Positions 42,408 through 51,028 of a stretch of 64,000 nucleotides of DNA are shown here, piece after piece. The stretch is taken from NCBI GenBank assembly GCA_031553615.1, contig JAVBLJ010000005.1:91353-155352 (forward strand), written 5' to 3'. Origin of the DNA: WQXF01 sp031553615 (GTDB taxonomy: Bacteria > Bacillota > Clostridia > Christensenellales > Aristaeellaceae). A program made the position numbers and the translations under genes. The notes below the pieces were generated by a model. The model was not told the origin of the DNA and did not search any database. It was given only the letters and a program-made list of their open reading frames with translations. Each line of letters starts with the position of its first letter. Positions within the stretch are counted from its first letter, which is position 1.

Positions 42408-43910
42408 TTACTTGGTGTAGGCCTTGTCGTAGGCGGTCTGGTACATGGTGATGACATCTTCGACCTTCATGGTCTTGAGGGTCTCGATGGCCTTGTCCCA
42501 ATCCTCCAGGCTCATGGAGCCGGTGATGACCTTCACAGCGTTCTCCTGCACGAAGGTGCGGATGGGCTGGATCAGGTTGCTCATGGCTTCGGGATCATCG
42601 AAGGTGACGATCGGCAGCGGATCGGAAACGGCGCCGGTCAGCACGATTTCTTCGCTCTTGATGAACTGGGGCAGACGGACGGCCAGGCCGGCGGCATCCT
42701 TGACGCTCAGCAGGTTCTGGTTGTCCAGGAAGATGGCCTGGCGCTTGGGCACATCGTTGGCCTTCTCGGTGTAAGCCAGAATGTCATCGCTCATGGTGTA
42801 GGTGTCGCCCTCGATGCCGAAGCCGAGCAGCATGACGCCTTCCTTGGAGTAGGTCCAGTCAACGAACTTCACCAGCTCCTCGACGTACTTGGACTGGGCG
42901 GAGATGGCCTTGCCGAACTGCGCGTAGCAGCTGCTCAGGCTTTCCACGCCACGGGTGCCGTTGGCGCTGGAAAGCATCGGGATGGCCAGCAGATCAAAGG
43001 CCGGGTTGTCCACGATGCCCATGTTGGTCACGTTCGCGCTCTCCACCAGGTAGGAGTAAGCGGCGACCGACTTGCCGGTTACGAGCTTTTCGACGTACTG
43101 ATCGTCGGCCAGGGTGGCAAATTCCTTATCGAGCAGGTCCTCGGCGTACAGCTTGGCGGCAAACTCGAGCATCTGACGGTACTGCGGCTCCATGGGGCCG
43201 TAGTGCCATTTGCCGTCTTCCTTGCTCACGTACATGTCGTAATCGGTGTTGAAGGCGCGGCTGAAGGCCTGCAGCACGTGATCCTGCTTCCACTTATTGG
43301 TCATTGGGGTGGAATCCGGATACTTTTCTTTCACGGCCTTCAGGAAGGCGTAGAACTCATCGGTGGTCTTGGGCACATCCATGCCTACTTCGGCCAGGAT
43401 GTCGTAGCGGATGATGAAGGACTCGGTGACCCAGGTGTAGTCGTAGATGCGGGGGGCTTCGTAGATGCCGCCATCCGCCGCGGTAATCATGGCGTACGCG
43501 TTGGGGATTTTGTCCAGGTAAGCCTTGAGGTTGGGCATAGCGCCCGAATCGAGGTAGGGCTTGAGGTTGACGAACGCGCCCTGCGGGCCGTACTGCTTGG
43601 TGTGGATGTGGGCGCTGCGCAGGGCCATCAGGTCGGGCAGCTGGCCCGAGGCCAGAATGGTGCCCAGCTTCTCATCGTAGTTGGCGATGGGAGCCACGAT
43701 GGTCTTGAGCGTGACGTTGGTGTACTCGGTCAGTTGGTTGAACATCCACAGGTCGTCGGTCACGGGGACTTGGCCGTTTTCGTCGGCGCAGAAGTAGCTG
43801 ATCTCCAGGGGCGCGTCGAACAGGGGCGTGCGCTCGGTGGCGTTGGCGGATACGACCACCATAGACAGCAGCATGCACAGAGCCAGGGTAAAGGTAAGCA
43901 GCTTCTTCAT
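42408..43910 (-). CDS. Sugar ABC importer solute-binding protein
   Basis: A 500-residue extracellular solute-binding protein of the LplA/YtcQ type that feeds oligosaccharides to the permeases encoded just before it. The signal peptide is MKKLLTFTLALCMLLSMVVV with cleavage near ANA. No lipobox cysteine is present, so it seems released or otherwise held. Body motifs are DLMALRSAHIHTKQYGPQGA, KYPDSTPMTNKWKQDHVLQA and FVDWTYSKEGVMLLGFGIEG. GGAGGAG precedes the ATG. It is third in the operon and 38 bases after the permease gene. Confidence 0.92.
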   Translation of the reverse strand: MKKLLTFTLALCMLLSMVVVSANATERTPLFDAPLEISYFCADENGQVPVTDDLWMFNQLTEYTNVTLKTIVAPIANYDEKLGTILASGQLPDLMALRSAHIHTKQYGPQGAFVNLKPYLDSGAMPNLKAYLDKIPNAYAMITAADGGIYEAPRIYDYTWVTESFIIRYDILAEVGMDVPKTTDEFYAFLKAVKEKYPDSTPMTNKWKQDHVLQAFSRAFNTDYDMYVSKEDGKWHYGPMEPQYRQMLEFAAKLYAEDLLDKEFATLADDQYVEKLVTGKSVAAYSYLVESANVTNMGIVDNPAFDLLAIPMLSSANGTRGVESLSSCYAQFGKAISAQSKYVEELVKFVDWTYSKEGVMLLGFGIEGDTYTMSDDILAYTEKANDVPKRQAIFLDNQNLLSVKDAAGLAVRLPQFIKSEEIVLTGAVSDPLPIVTFDDPEAMSNLIQPIRTFVQENAVKVITGSMSLEDWDKAIETLKTMKVEDVITMYQTAYDKAYTK

Positions 43911-43948
43911 AAGGTCTCCTCCTACAAATTTATGTATCCCAAAAGGCC

Positions 43949-44854
43949 TCAGCCTTTTATGGAACCAATCATGACACCCTTGACAAAGTATTTTTGAATG
44001 AAGGGATAGACGCACAGGATAGGCAACATCGTAACCACCACCGACGCGGTCTTTAGGTTCATGGTCGATGCCTCCATGTTGGCGGCCTCGGCGGCCATGG
44101 TCGGGTTCTCGGCGGCCATCTGCGCGTTCATCAGGATTCCGCGCAGGATAAACTGCAGCGAGTAGTGGGCGCGATTGTTCACGTACAGCAGGCTGGAAAA
44201 GAAGTTGTTCCAGTATGCTACGGCGCAAAACAGGCCCAGGGTGGCCATCACCGGCTTGGAGAGCGGCAGGATGATCCGCCACAGAATGGTAAAATCGTTA
44301 GCGCCATCGATGTACGCAGATTCGTGCAGGCTAAAGGGGATGCCTTGCAGGAAAGACCGGCAGATCGTCACGTTCCATGCGCCCAGCATGGTGGGCAGGA
44401 TCAGCGCCCACTTGGTATCGAAGATGCCGACGCCTTGCACCACCAGGAAGGTGGGAATCATCAGCCCCGAAAAATACATGGTGAATACATAGAACGCCGT
44501 GATCTTGCCCCGCAGGCGGAACTTGGGCAGCGAGAGAGGATATGCGCCGATCACTGTAATCACCAACGAAAGCGCGGTGCCTACCACGGTATACAGCACG
44601 GTGTTGGCGTACGATTGCAAAAAGGAGGGATACTTGAGAATCTGGCTATAGCCCACCAGGTTGAAGCCCCGGGGCAGGAACGTGACCCGGCCACGAATCA
44701 CCTCGGCCGGCTCCGAGACGGAAGTGGATAACACATAGATTAGCGGGTACAGCACCACGATATCGAGCAACAGCAGGAGCAGCACGTTGACGATGTTAAA
44801 GGTGCGATCTCCCGTCGATTCGCGGATGACATTACGTTTTTTGGTGATCTGCAT
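43949..44854 (-). CDS. Sugar ABC permease, LplC/YtcP type
   Basis: A 301-residue inner-membrane permease of the carbohydrate ABC importer with six membrane helices. The EAA-type coupling loop is ESAYIDGANDFTILWRIILP (about residues 186-205), followed by LSKPVMATLGLF. It ends FIQKYFVKGVMIGSIKG, the usual end of this subfamily. It pairs with the next permease as a heterodimer. AAAGGAGGAG precedes the ATG. No ATPase gene is in the operon; such importers often share an MsmX-like ATPase encoded elsewhere. Confidence 0.95.
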   Translation of the reverse strand: MQITKKRNVIRESTGDRTFNIVNVLLLLLLDIVVLYPLIYVLSTSVSEPAEVIRGRVTFLPRGFNLVGYSQILKYPSFLQSYANTVLYTVVGTALSLVITVIGAYPLSLPKFRLRGKITAFYVFTMYFSGLMIPTFLVVQGVGIFDTKWALILPTMLGAWNVTICRSFLQGIPFSLHESAYIDGANDFTILWRIILPLSKPVMATLGLFCAVAYWNNFFSSLLYVNNRAHYSLQFILRGILMNAQMAAENPTMAAEAANMEASTMNLKTASVVVTMLPILCVYPFIQKYFVKGVMIGSIKG

Positions 44855-44866
44855 GGTGCTCCTCCT

Positions 44867-45862
44867 TTACCAAATACTTTCCCCGGACACCTTGCGCGCC
44901 GTGCGGTTGGCGATGGTCAACAGCAGCAGGGAAATGGCGCTGTTGAACAGGTCAACCGCCGTCGCATAGCTGACGTTGCGGTTTTCCATGCCGCGCCTGT
45001 ACACGTAGGTGGAAATGACATCCGCGGTTTCGTAGGTGGCCGGGCTGTAAAGCAGATACACCTTTTCAAAGCCGACGGTGTTGATCGAGCCAATGCGCAG
45101 CACCAGCAAAATCAAAATGGTGGGCATGATGCTGGGCAGGGTGATGTGCCACACGCTTTGCAGGCGGGATGCGCCGTCGATACGGGCGGCCTCGTACATC
45201 TCCTGATCGATGCTGGCAATGGCCGCAAGATAGATGATGCTGCCGTAGCCGACGGTGGACCAGATGTCTGACCCAACGAAGATGGTGCGGAACAGCTTTG
45301 GATCGTTAAAGAAGGCGATGGGAGCAATGTGAACCTTGCTCAGCAGCAGGTTGATCACTCCATCCGAAGCCAGCATGGTCTTGAGGATGCCGGTGATGAT
45401 AACCACCGAGATGAAGTACGGGATGTATGTCAGCGTCTGCGATGTCTTTTTAAAGTGGCGATTGCGCACCTCGTTGAGCATCAGCGCCAACAGAATCGGC
45501 GCCGGAAAGCCCCACAGCAGGTTGTATACCCCTAAAAGGAAGGTGTTGCGCAAAAGCCGAAAGAAGAACGGATCTTGAAAGAAGTTGGCAAAGTGCTTGA
45601 ACCCAACCCATGGCGAATGGATGAAGCCGCGGAAAACGCTATAATCCTTAAAGGCGACCAGGGTGCTGCCGAGCGGCACATATTTGAAGGTGATGAACCA
45701 CGCAAGGCAGGGGATGCACATGCACAGCAGCAGCTTGTTGTATTGGAAATCATGCCGCAGGTCGCGCCCAAACCGAACGAGGGAATGCGCAAACCGGTTC
45801 TTGCCCGCGCTTGCCGGGCGAAGGGATTTACTGGTGGTTTTTTCTGCCGTCACCAACCGCAC
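44867..45862 (-). CDS. Sugar ABC permease, LplB/YteP type
   Basis: A 331-residue partner permease with six membrane helices and the coupling motif YEAARIDGASRLQSVWHITLP (about 210-230). The N-terminal 40 residues are basic and cytoplasmic. The furthest start is GTG, but AAAGGAG lies only one base from it. An in-frame TTG at 45856 or GTG at 45853 has better spacing and may be the true start. First gene of the importer operon. Confidence 0.93.
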   Translation of the reverse strand: MRLVTAEKTTSKSLRPASAGKNRFAHSLVRFGRDLRHDFQYNKLLLCMCIPCLAWFITFKYVPLGSTLVAFKDYSVFRGFIHSPWVGFKHFANFFQDPFFFRLLRNTFLLGVYNLLWGFPAPILLALMLNEVRNRHFKKTSQTLTYIPYFISVVIITGILKTMLASDGVINLLLSKVHIAPIAFFNDPKLFRTIFVGSDIWSTVGYGSIIYLAAIASIDQEMYEAARIDGASRLQSVWHITLPSIMPTILILLVLRIGSINTVGFEKVYLLYSPATYETADVISTYVYRRGMENRNVSYATAVDLFNSAISLLLLTIANRTARKVSGESIW

Positions 45863-45970
45863 GCTCCTTTATTCACCATTTATGGTCAAATGTAACAGAC
45901 AGTTGGATAAGCTGTCTAAAAATCTATATCTACAGTAAATCAAAACCACCTGTTTGTAAATCGTCAGATT

Positions 45971-45999
45971 CTTATAAACTAAGTTTTTCACCCTAACAA
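45971..45999 (-). promoter_or_regulatory. Promoter for the sugar importer operon
   Basis: On the minus strand TTGTTA and TATAAG are 17 bases apart, leaving a leader of about 110 bases. The leader contains AGACAG/CTGTCT as a small hairpin. The region is distinctly AT-rich compared with its surroundings. Confidence 0.55.
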
Positions 46000-46104
46000 T
46001 CGGATGATTTGCACATTTCAAACCGCGTGTTTTAGCGTATTTGCTGCAAAAACTGGGCAGATAAAGCTCGTGCATCCGCATGGCTCCGGGCGCAGCCTTG
46101 CTGC

Positions 46105-48342
46105 CTATTTGCCTAGCTCGCGCTTGCGGTATACCTGCGGGGTAACGCCTTCTATGCTCTTGAACAGCCGGATGAGTGAGCTCGGGTTGGCAAAGCCTAG
46201 GTCGTCGCTAATCTCTTGAATGGTTTTTTCGGTGGTATCTAGCAGTCGCTTGATTCCGGCCACCCGCAGCGTATTGGTGTGCTGGGTGAAGGTATAGCCG
46301 GTGTGCTTTTTGAAGTATTGCGAGAAGTAGTTGGGGGCGTAGCCGAAGCGATTGGCGATTTCGGTCAGTTGCACTGCGCCCTGCGCCTCGTCGATATACG
46401 CTAAGATGTTGTGCAGGGTGTCGGCGGCGTTGACCTGCTCCTTGAGCATGGTCAGCAGGCCGTCGCAGGCGGAGAGCACCTGCTCGCGGCAAGCCTGGGG
46501 CGATTGATCCCCCGCCACTTGGCGGAGCAGGGGTTGCATGGCCTGCCCCTCCACCTGTGCCTCCGGGAAGGCCTGCGCCGCGTCGGCCACCAGCGCCAGC
46601 AAAAGCTCGTTTGCCCAACGCCGGTAGCTGGCGAGCGAGGGATTACGGGCCATGCTCTGGGCGAACATTGCCTCCAGCGCCGCCCTTGCGCCCGAAACAT
46701 CTAGTGCTGCCACGCTGCCGCGCAGCCGCTCCCGGGTCTGCAGGTCGATCGGTTCGCCGGCGTCGCTGCCAATATCCTCGCGGCTCAACAGCACCTTGCC
46801 GTACGAACGCACCGCGCACCATTCCACGCTGGCCTCGGCAATCCGCAGCCGCGCTTGCATTTCCCCAATATCGCCAAAGCTGCCGCTTTGCCCGATTTGC
46901 ACGGTGGCACCGGGCGCTTCCCGCATCCAGCGCCGCGCCTTTTGCGCCAAGGCCTCGGTGGTGGATTGGAGCGCGTGCTCGGTATCGGCGGCGTATAGCA
47001 CGGCATAGCGGGTTGGGGTATGCAGCACCGGCCAGGCCTGCACCGCCGCGTCCGGGCCCAGCGCCTGCCGCCACCAATCGATGTGGCCATGCGCCGCCTC
47101 GCCGCCCAGCAGCACGCAGAGCATCTGCAGGCGCATGCCTTCGCCCAGGATGCCGTGGCTCTGCGCAAAGCGGCGGATTTCGGGCACACAAGCCTCCCCG
47201 GCAACTAGGCGCGTCAGCAATAGCTCCAGCCCCACGTCTGCGCCCTTCCGCGCGTAGGAGCTGAGCATACTATAATCGGTAGCTAGGGCTTGAAACTGGT
47301 TCTGCGTCTCGGTCAGCTTGGTCAGCAGGCCCTTGAGCGGCTGGTGAATCCACTTGGCAAAGTTGAAGGCTACCAGCATGCTCAGCCCGGAAAAGGCCAG
47401 AGCCACCCACAGCACGGTGAGGAAAAACCGGCTGATCTCATCCAGCAGCAGCGCCTTGGGGGTGAGCACGATGTAGTGCAGCCCGCCGATGAGTGACTCC
47501 CGCTGCGATAGGATGTACGCCCTGCCGTTGAGGGATATTTCGTCGGCACCGGCCTCCTGTATGGCCTGGATCAGCCTTTGCGTATTTTCGGGGTTGACTA
47601 CCTGCAGCGAATCCTCAATGTTGATAAAGCGACCGCTGGTTAAATCCAGCAGATAGAGGTAGCCCTGGCCGGTGATGTTCTGCCGGGTTGCCATGCTGTA
47701 CAGGCTTTGCTTGTCGATTTGCACGCCGATGAAGTTGCGCGGATTGGCCGAGTATTGCATCTTGAGGAGCAGGGTATACGAAAGGTCGCTCCCCTCGGGC
47801 AGGCCGGGTTCCGGGGCCAGTAGCCGCATGGAAAAGCGGCCCTCCAGCGCTTCCCGAAAAGCCTCCAGGGTGATGCCCTGCGACGCCTTGGAGTGCTGAA
47901 AAAAGGTGTCTACATCGAACGAGCCTACCGCGCTGAGCAAAAACTCCGCTCCGCCCGAGGTCTGCGAATAGAGGAATGCGCCTTTAACCAGCGGATACGC
48001 GCTGGGGATGTTGGATAGGCGCACAGCCATCCTGCGTGCAGAGTTGGCAAAATTATCGCCATAGCGCAAAAACACTTGATTGTATTCGATATAGTCGCCC
48101 TGAGTCACCAGGTCGCTGGTATCGGTGCGCAGGGCGGAAAAAAGCTGATCACACGATGCGGCGACGTTTTGTACAAAGTTGCGGTTGGCCTGCTCCTGCT
48201 TTTCCACGATGATGTGGGTGAAAAAAAAGTAGAGCACAATCAAAGGGACCATCATCACCAGGATGATGGTTAAAAAATAGGCCCATATCTTTGCGCGCGA
48301 ACCCTTTTTCTCTACATCCACCTGTTTGACACGTTGCATCAT
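46105..48342 (-). CDS. Membrane-bound AraC-family regulator
   Basis: A 745-residue one-component regulator. Helices at about 20-42 and 305-328 bracket an extracellular sensor domain of some 260 residues. The C-terminal 100 residues are an AraC/XylS helix-turn-helix pair (LTEIANRFGYAPNYFSQYFK and IQEISDDLGFANPSSLIRLF). Such proteins usually control the neighbouring Lpl/Ytc-type sugar importer, here directly downstream on the same strand. I chose the ATG preceded by GCGGGGTG; the longer GTG start nine bases upstream is less likely. Confidence 0.9.
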   Translation of the reverse strand: MMQRVKQVDVEKKGSRAKIWAYFLTIILVMMVPLIVLYFFFTHIIVEKQEQANRNFVQNVAASCDQLFSALRTDTSDLVTQGDYIEYNQVFLRYGDNFANSARRMAVRLSNIPSAYPLVKGAFLYSQTSGGAEFLLSAVGSFDVDTFFQHSKASQGITLEAFREALEGRFSMRLLAPEPGLPEGSDLSYTLLLKMQYSANPRNFIGVQIDKQSLYSMATRQNITGQGYLYLLDLTSGRFINIEDSLQVVNPENTQRLIQAIQEAGADEISLNGRAYILSQRESLIGGLHYIVLTPKALLLDEISRFFLTVLWVALAFSGLSMLVAFNFAKWIHQPLKGLLTKLTETQNQFQALATDYSMLSSYARKGADVGLELLLTRLVAGEACVPEIRRFAQSHGILGEGMRLQMLCVLLGGEAAHGHIDWWRQALGPDAAVQAWPVLHTPTRYAVLYAADTEHALQSTTEALAQKARRWMREAPGATVQIGQSGSFGDIGEMQARLRIAEASVEWCAVRSYGKVLLSREDIGSDAGEPIDLQTRERLRGSVAALDVSGARAALEAMFAQSMARNPSLASYRRWANELLLALVADAAQAFPEAQVEGQAMQPLLRQVAGDQSPQACREQVLSACDGLLTMLKEQVNAADTLHNILAYIDEAQGAVQLTEIANRFGYAPNYFSQYFKKHTGYTFTQHTNTLRVAGIKRLLDTTEKTIQEISDDLGFANPSSLIRLFKSIEGVTPQVYRKRELGK

Positions 48343-48531
48343 GGCGTACACCCCGCCTACTCGCGATATCCATCGCTCTTCTTAGGAAAGTGTAACGAAT
48401 TTGTGCGCATAAATCAACCCAAACCTGCGGGGAATAACTGCCCGGGGCAGGCTGCCCGCAAAACACGGGATGGAAAAGCATTGACAGTAGCGGGTGCGCC
48501 GACGATGCAGGCCGCGATGTGCGCGAAAAAC

Positions 48532-48560
48532 TGGACGAATGCATGGGGGCATGCTATATT
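48532..48560 (+). promoter_or_regulatory. Possible sigma-A promoter upstream of sigma factor gene
   Basis: TGGACG and TATATT are spaced by 17 bases. Together with the ECF-type promoter downstream it fills the 358-base gap between the AraC-type regulator and the sigma factor, in which I see no other gene. Confidence 0.45.
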
Positions 48561-48599
48561 GTGGAGGGCAGAAAATCCTTCCTTGCAAGCCTGTTTTGT

Positions 48600-48631
48600 T
48601 GTAACCAAAATGAAAAAATGGCGGTATTCAT
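48600..48631 (+). promoter_or_regulatory. ECF-type promoter of the sigma operon
   Basis: TGTAACC, 17 bases, then GTATTCAT. The same two boxes at the same spacing recur before the second SH3 gene (50260-50291). The AAC-containing -35 is typical of ECF sigma factors, so this is probably an autoregulated promoter. Confidence 0.7.
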
Positions 48632-48700
48632 TGCGTAACAACAATGCGGGATGGATTTGCAAGCGCATACCGAATACATCACACAAAAGGGGCATGCAAC

Positions 48701-49249
48701 TTGCCAGAAAATCCGCTAACGCAAGAATTGTTGACCGAATGGATTGAAACGCATAAGGACATGGTGTATCGCATCATCATGACCCGAGTTAAGCATCCGT
48801 CCGATGCGGACGACATTTTCCAGGAAGTGTTTGTGAAGGTGGTGCGCTTTGGCCAAACGCTTGTGGGACGGGAGCCGGAACACATCAAGCATTGGCTGAT
48901 TCGCGTGACGTTGCAGCAATGTGGCGCGTGGTTTCAGCGCTGGCGAAGGATTGAGACGGATTCGTTTGAGGAGAATCTGGAGGCGGGCAAGTGGGGCGGA
49001 CGCGCGAGCGAGCCTCACGTTCTGATGCCGAACGATGAGCTATCAAGCCTTCGCGAGGAAGAGCTGATGCAGGCTCTGGAGCGGCTGTCGCCCGATCATC
49101 GAACGGTTATCTTTTTATATTACTATGAGCAATTGCCAGTCCAAAAAATAGCGGCGATTTTGGGGCGAAACGAAAATGCGGTGAAGCAAAGGCTGCACAA
49201 CGCCAGAAAAAAGCTGAGGGCATGGATGAATGGAGGGGCTCCGCTGTGA
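48701..49249 (+). CDS. ECF RNA polymerase sigma factor
   Basis: A 182-residue extracytoplasmic-function sigma factor. Region 2 contains YRIIMTRVKHPSDADDIFQEVFVKVVR (about 22-48). Region 4 contains LERLSPDHRTVIFLYYYEQL and the helix-turn-helix VQKIAAILGRNENAVKQRLHNARK (about 140-163). The start is TTG, placed by AAGGGG nine bases earlier; a longer ATG form would overlap the promoter. Its stop shares a GTGA overlap with the next gene, a typical sigma/anti-sigma arrangement. Confidence 0.92.
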   Translation: MPENPLTQELLTEWIETHKDMVYRIIMTRVKHPSDADDIFQEVFVKVVRFGQTLVGREPEHIKHWLIRVTLQQCGAWFQRWRRIETDSFEENLEAGKWGGRASEPHVLMPNDELSSLREEELMQALERLSPDHRTVIFLYYYEQLPVQKIAAILGRNENAVKQRLHNARKKLRAWMNGGAPL

Positions 49250-50136
49250 GGGATGCGTATAAAGAGGCCATGGATGCCGTGAAGGCCCCGGATGCGCTTG
49301 TGGAAAAGACGCTGAAATCCATGCTCGAGGAGCGCGAAAAGCTGAGCATAAAGAAAGAAGCCGACGCCGAGCTGCGGGTGCGCAAGACGCCTCCCAAAGC
49401 CCGCTGGGTTGCGCAAATCGCGGTGCCCGTTGCCGCGTGCCTGCTCTTGATCGCCATCGTTCCCCGCGTGATCCAGCGCGAAACGGATTCAGACGGAACG
49501 CCTGCCGATCATCGCTACAGCCCGAGCCCAGGGACCTCCACCGCGCTTTCGCAGAGTCCAAGCCCGGAGACGCCCGCCGCGTTTGTGCAAAGCCCGAGCC
49601 CGGAGACGCCCACCGCACTTTCGCAAAGCCCGAGCCCGGAGGCGCCAACGCCCACCGGGAACAGCGCCGAGGAAATCTCCGAAAGCATCGCGGAGGCATT
49701 GGCGAAGGAAAACCTGGCTACGCGGAGCGGCCCAGGCGGCGATTATCGAGAGACGGGAACGTATCCATTGAAGGGTGAGCTGGTGCGCTTGTTCTCGCAA
49801 GCCTACGACGAGGACGGCAACTGCTGGGTGCAATGCGACATGCCCGCCGGAGATAAGCTGCGGCGCGTTTACACGGGGTTGCAGCGCTTCGATGCCGCGA
49901 CATTCGATTTAGGCGGCGTGCGCGAAGAAATCCCGCTGGACGATCATGCCAAGATGGTCGCTACCGTTCATGCCATGTACGGCCCGGGCGAGGGGTACGA
50001 TGCGTACGCAGAGCTGACGGTCGACAAGGGCCAAACCGTCATCATCATTGCCATCGAAGAGGATTATGCTCAAGTGGAATGGAAAACCTCGAAACAACTT
50101 TACCGCGCCTGGGTGCCGACCGATTCGCTGGAGTGA
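49246..50136 (+). CDS. Putative anti-sigma membrane protein with SH3 domains
   Basis: A 296-residue protein starting at GTG, with GGAGGGG eight bases before. The first 55 residues (DAYKEAMDAVKAPDALVEKT) resemble the cytoplasmic sigma-binding part of Firmicutes anti-sigma proteins. One membrane helix lies at about 57-75. Outside, a repeated SPSPETP linker leads to two SH3-like domains (LATRSGPGGDYRETGTYPLK and MYGPGEGYDAYAEL). The 4-base overlap with the sigma gene supports an anti-sigma role, which is inference. The SH3 part could sense cell-wall peptides. Confidence 0.8.
   Translation: MRDAYKEAMDAVKAPDALVEKTLKSMLEEREKLSIKKEADAELRVRKTPPKARWVAQIAVPVAACLLLIAIVPRVIQRETDSDGTPADHRYSPSPGTSTALSQSPSPETPAAFVQSPSPETPTALSQSPSPEAPTPTGNSAEEISESIAEALAKENLATRSGPGGDYRETGTYPLKGELVRLFSQAYDEDGNCWVQCDMPAGDKLRRVYTGLQRFDAATFDLGGVREEIPLDDHAKMVATVHAMYGPGEGYDAYAELTVDKGQTVIIIAIEEDYAQVEWKTSKQLYRAWVPTDSLE
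49521..49650 (+). repeat. In-frame 36-bp repeats coding SPSPETP linker
   Basis: Three and a half tandem units of 36 bp encode the 12-residue unit SPSPETP(A/T)A(L/F)(S/V)Q within the extracellular linker. Length variation between strains is likely. Confidence 0.9.
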
Positions 50137-50162
50137 TGCATCGGCGGCGGAGAGACGGCGTG

Positions 50163-50232
50163 GCGCATTCGAGATAGTGCATTCGAGATAGTGCATTCGA
50201 GATAGCGCAATCAAGGCAGTGCAATCAAAGCG
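50163..50232. repeat. Five 14-bp tandem repeats
   Basis: Five exact-length 14-bp units (gtgcattcgagata, the last two changed to g.gcaatcaa.g.) lie after the SH3 membrane gene and about 30 bases before the ECF-type promoter. Confidence 0.92.
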
Positions 50233-50259
50233 CTGCTTTTTTTCTTTGCGCAAAAATAC

Positions 50260-50291
50260 TGTAACCTTTTGGAATGTGCGGTGGTATTCAT
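50260..50291 (+). promoter_or_regulatory. Second ECF-type promoter
   Basis: TGTAACC, 17 bases, GTATTCAT: both boxes and the spacing are identical to the promoter before the sigma factor gene, while the spacer differs. This marks the following gene as part of the same regulon. Confidence 0.75.
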
Positions 50292-50304
50292 GATGAAACA
50301 ACGA

Positions 50305-50343
50305 ACGGGAACGACAGACAGGGACGACAAACAGGGACAACAA
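50305..50343 (+). repeat. Three 13-bp tandem repeats in leader
   Basis: Units acgggaacgacag, acagggacgacaa and acagggacaacaa lie between the ECF promoter and the ribosome-binding site of the next gene. Confidence 0.8.
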
Positions 50344-50360
50344 ACGAGGAGGCGAAGGAT

Positions 50361-50918
50361 ATGAAACGGTGGTTGCGTTCAATTCTGTGCTTGGGCTTGG
50401 TTGCTCTTTTCCCTTGGGCGGTGCTTGCGGAGGGTACCTCCGGCGGGGATGCTGACGGATCGGCGCACGTCGAGGCGGTGGCGATCGAAAGATTGGCCAC
50501 CTGCAGCGGCCCGGATACCCGGTACAGGGAAACCGGCATTTACGAGGTCAAAGACGAGAAGGTGCGCTTGATCTCCCGCGCGTACGATGAGGACGACATC
50601 TGCTGGGTGCAGTGCGAAGTTCTGGTGGGAACCAATCTGCGGCGGGTCTATACGGGCATCAAACGCTTTGATGCGACGACGTTCGACCTGGATAGCGTGC
50701 CCGAGGAGGCCTCGCTGGATGACCGGGCCAAAGTTTCCGTCACCTCCAAGGCCCTGTATGGCCCGGGCGACGGATATGGCGCCTATGCGGAGCTGACGGT
50801 CGACGAAGGGCAGAATGTGACCATCGTCGCCATCGAAAACGGTTACGCTCAAGTGGAATGGAAGACCTCGCGGCAAAGCTACCGCGCTTGGGTGCCGCTC
50901 TCCGCGCTTCAATATTGA
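50361..50918 (+). CDS. Secreted double SH3-domain protein
   Basis: A 185-residue exported protein with signal peptide MKRWLRSILCLGLVALFPWA. Two SH3-like units follow (LATCSGPDTRYRETGIYEVK and LYGPGDGYGAYAEL). They align almost residue for residue with the outer part of the putative anti-sigma protein upstream, including RRVYTG.(Q/K)RFDA.TFDL and YAQVEWKTS. A gene duplication is the simplest origin. It could compete for, or deliver, the ligand sensed by the membrane paralogue. The ATG is set by GAGGAGGCGAAGG. Confidence 0.87.
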   Translation: MKRWLRSILCLGLVALFPWAVLAEGTSGGDADGSAHVEAVAIERLATCSGPDTRYRETGIYEVKDEKVRLISRAYDEDDICWVQCEVLVGTNLRRVYTGIKRFDATTFDLDSVPEEASLDDRAKVSVTSKALYGPGDGYGAYAELTVDEGQNVTIVAIENGYAQVEWKTSRQSYRAWVPLSALQY

Positions 50919-51028
50919 GTCCATCGGCAATCGCGCAGGCGGGAATCTGAAGCGATCCAGGTTCCCGGTCTTGTTCACAAATTTAGCAACGCGCCGCATG
51001 CGCGACCATCACACAGGAGGGGTTTTTT

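Noticed and set aside
42312..43997. A 561-codon plus-strand frame opposite the sugar-binding protein gene
   Set aside because: Its His/Gly/Val-rich composition is what the complement of a real gene gives in this GC range, and it starts inside a terminator hairpin.
38401..50343. CRISPR array as the explanation for the short repeats
   Set aside because: Units are 10-17 bp, contiguous, without spacers, and no cas genes are present.
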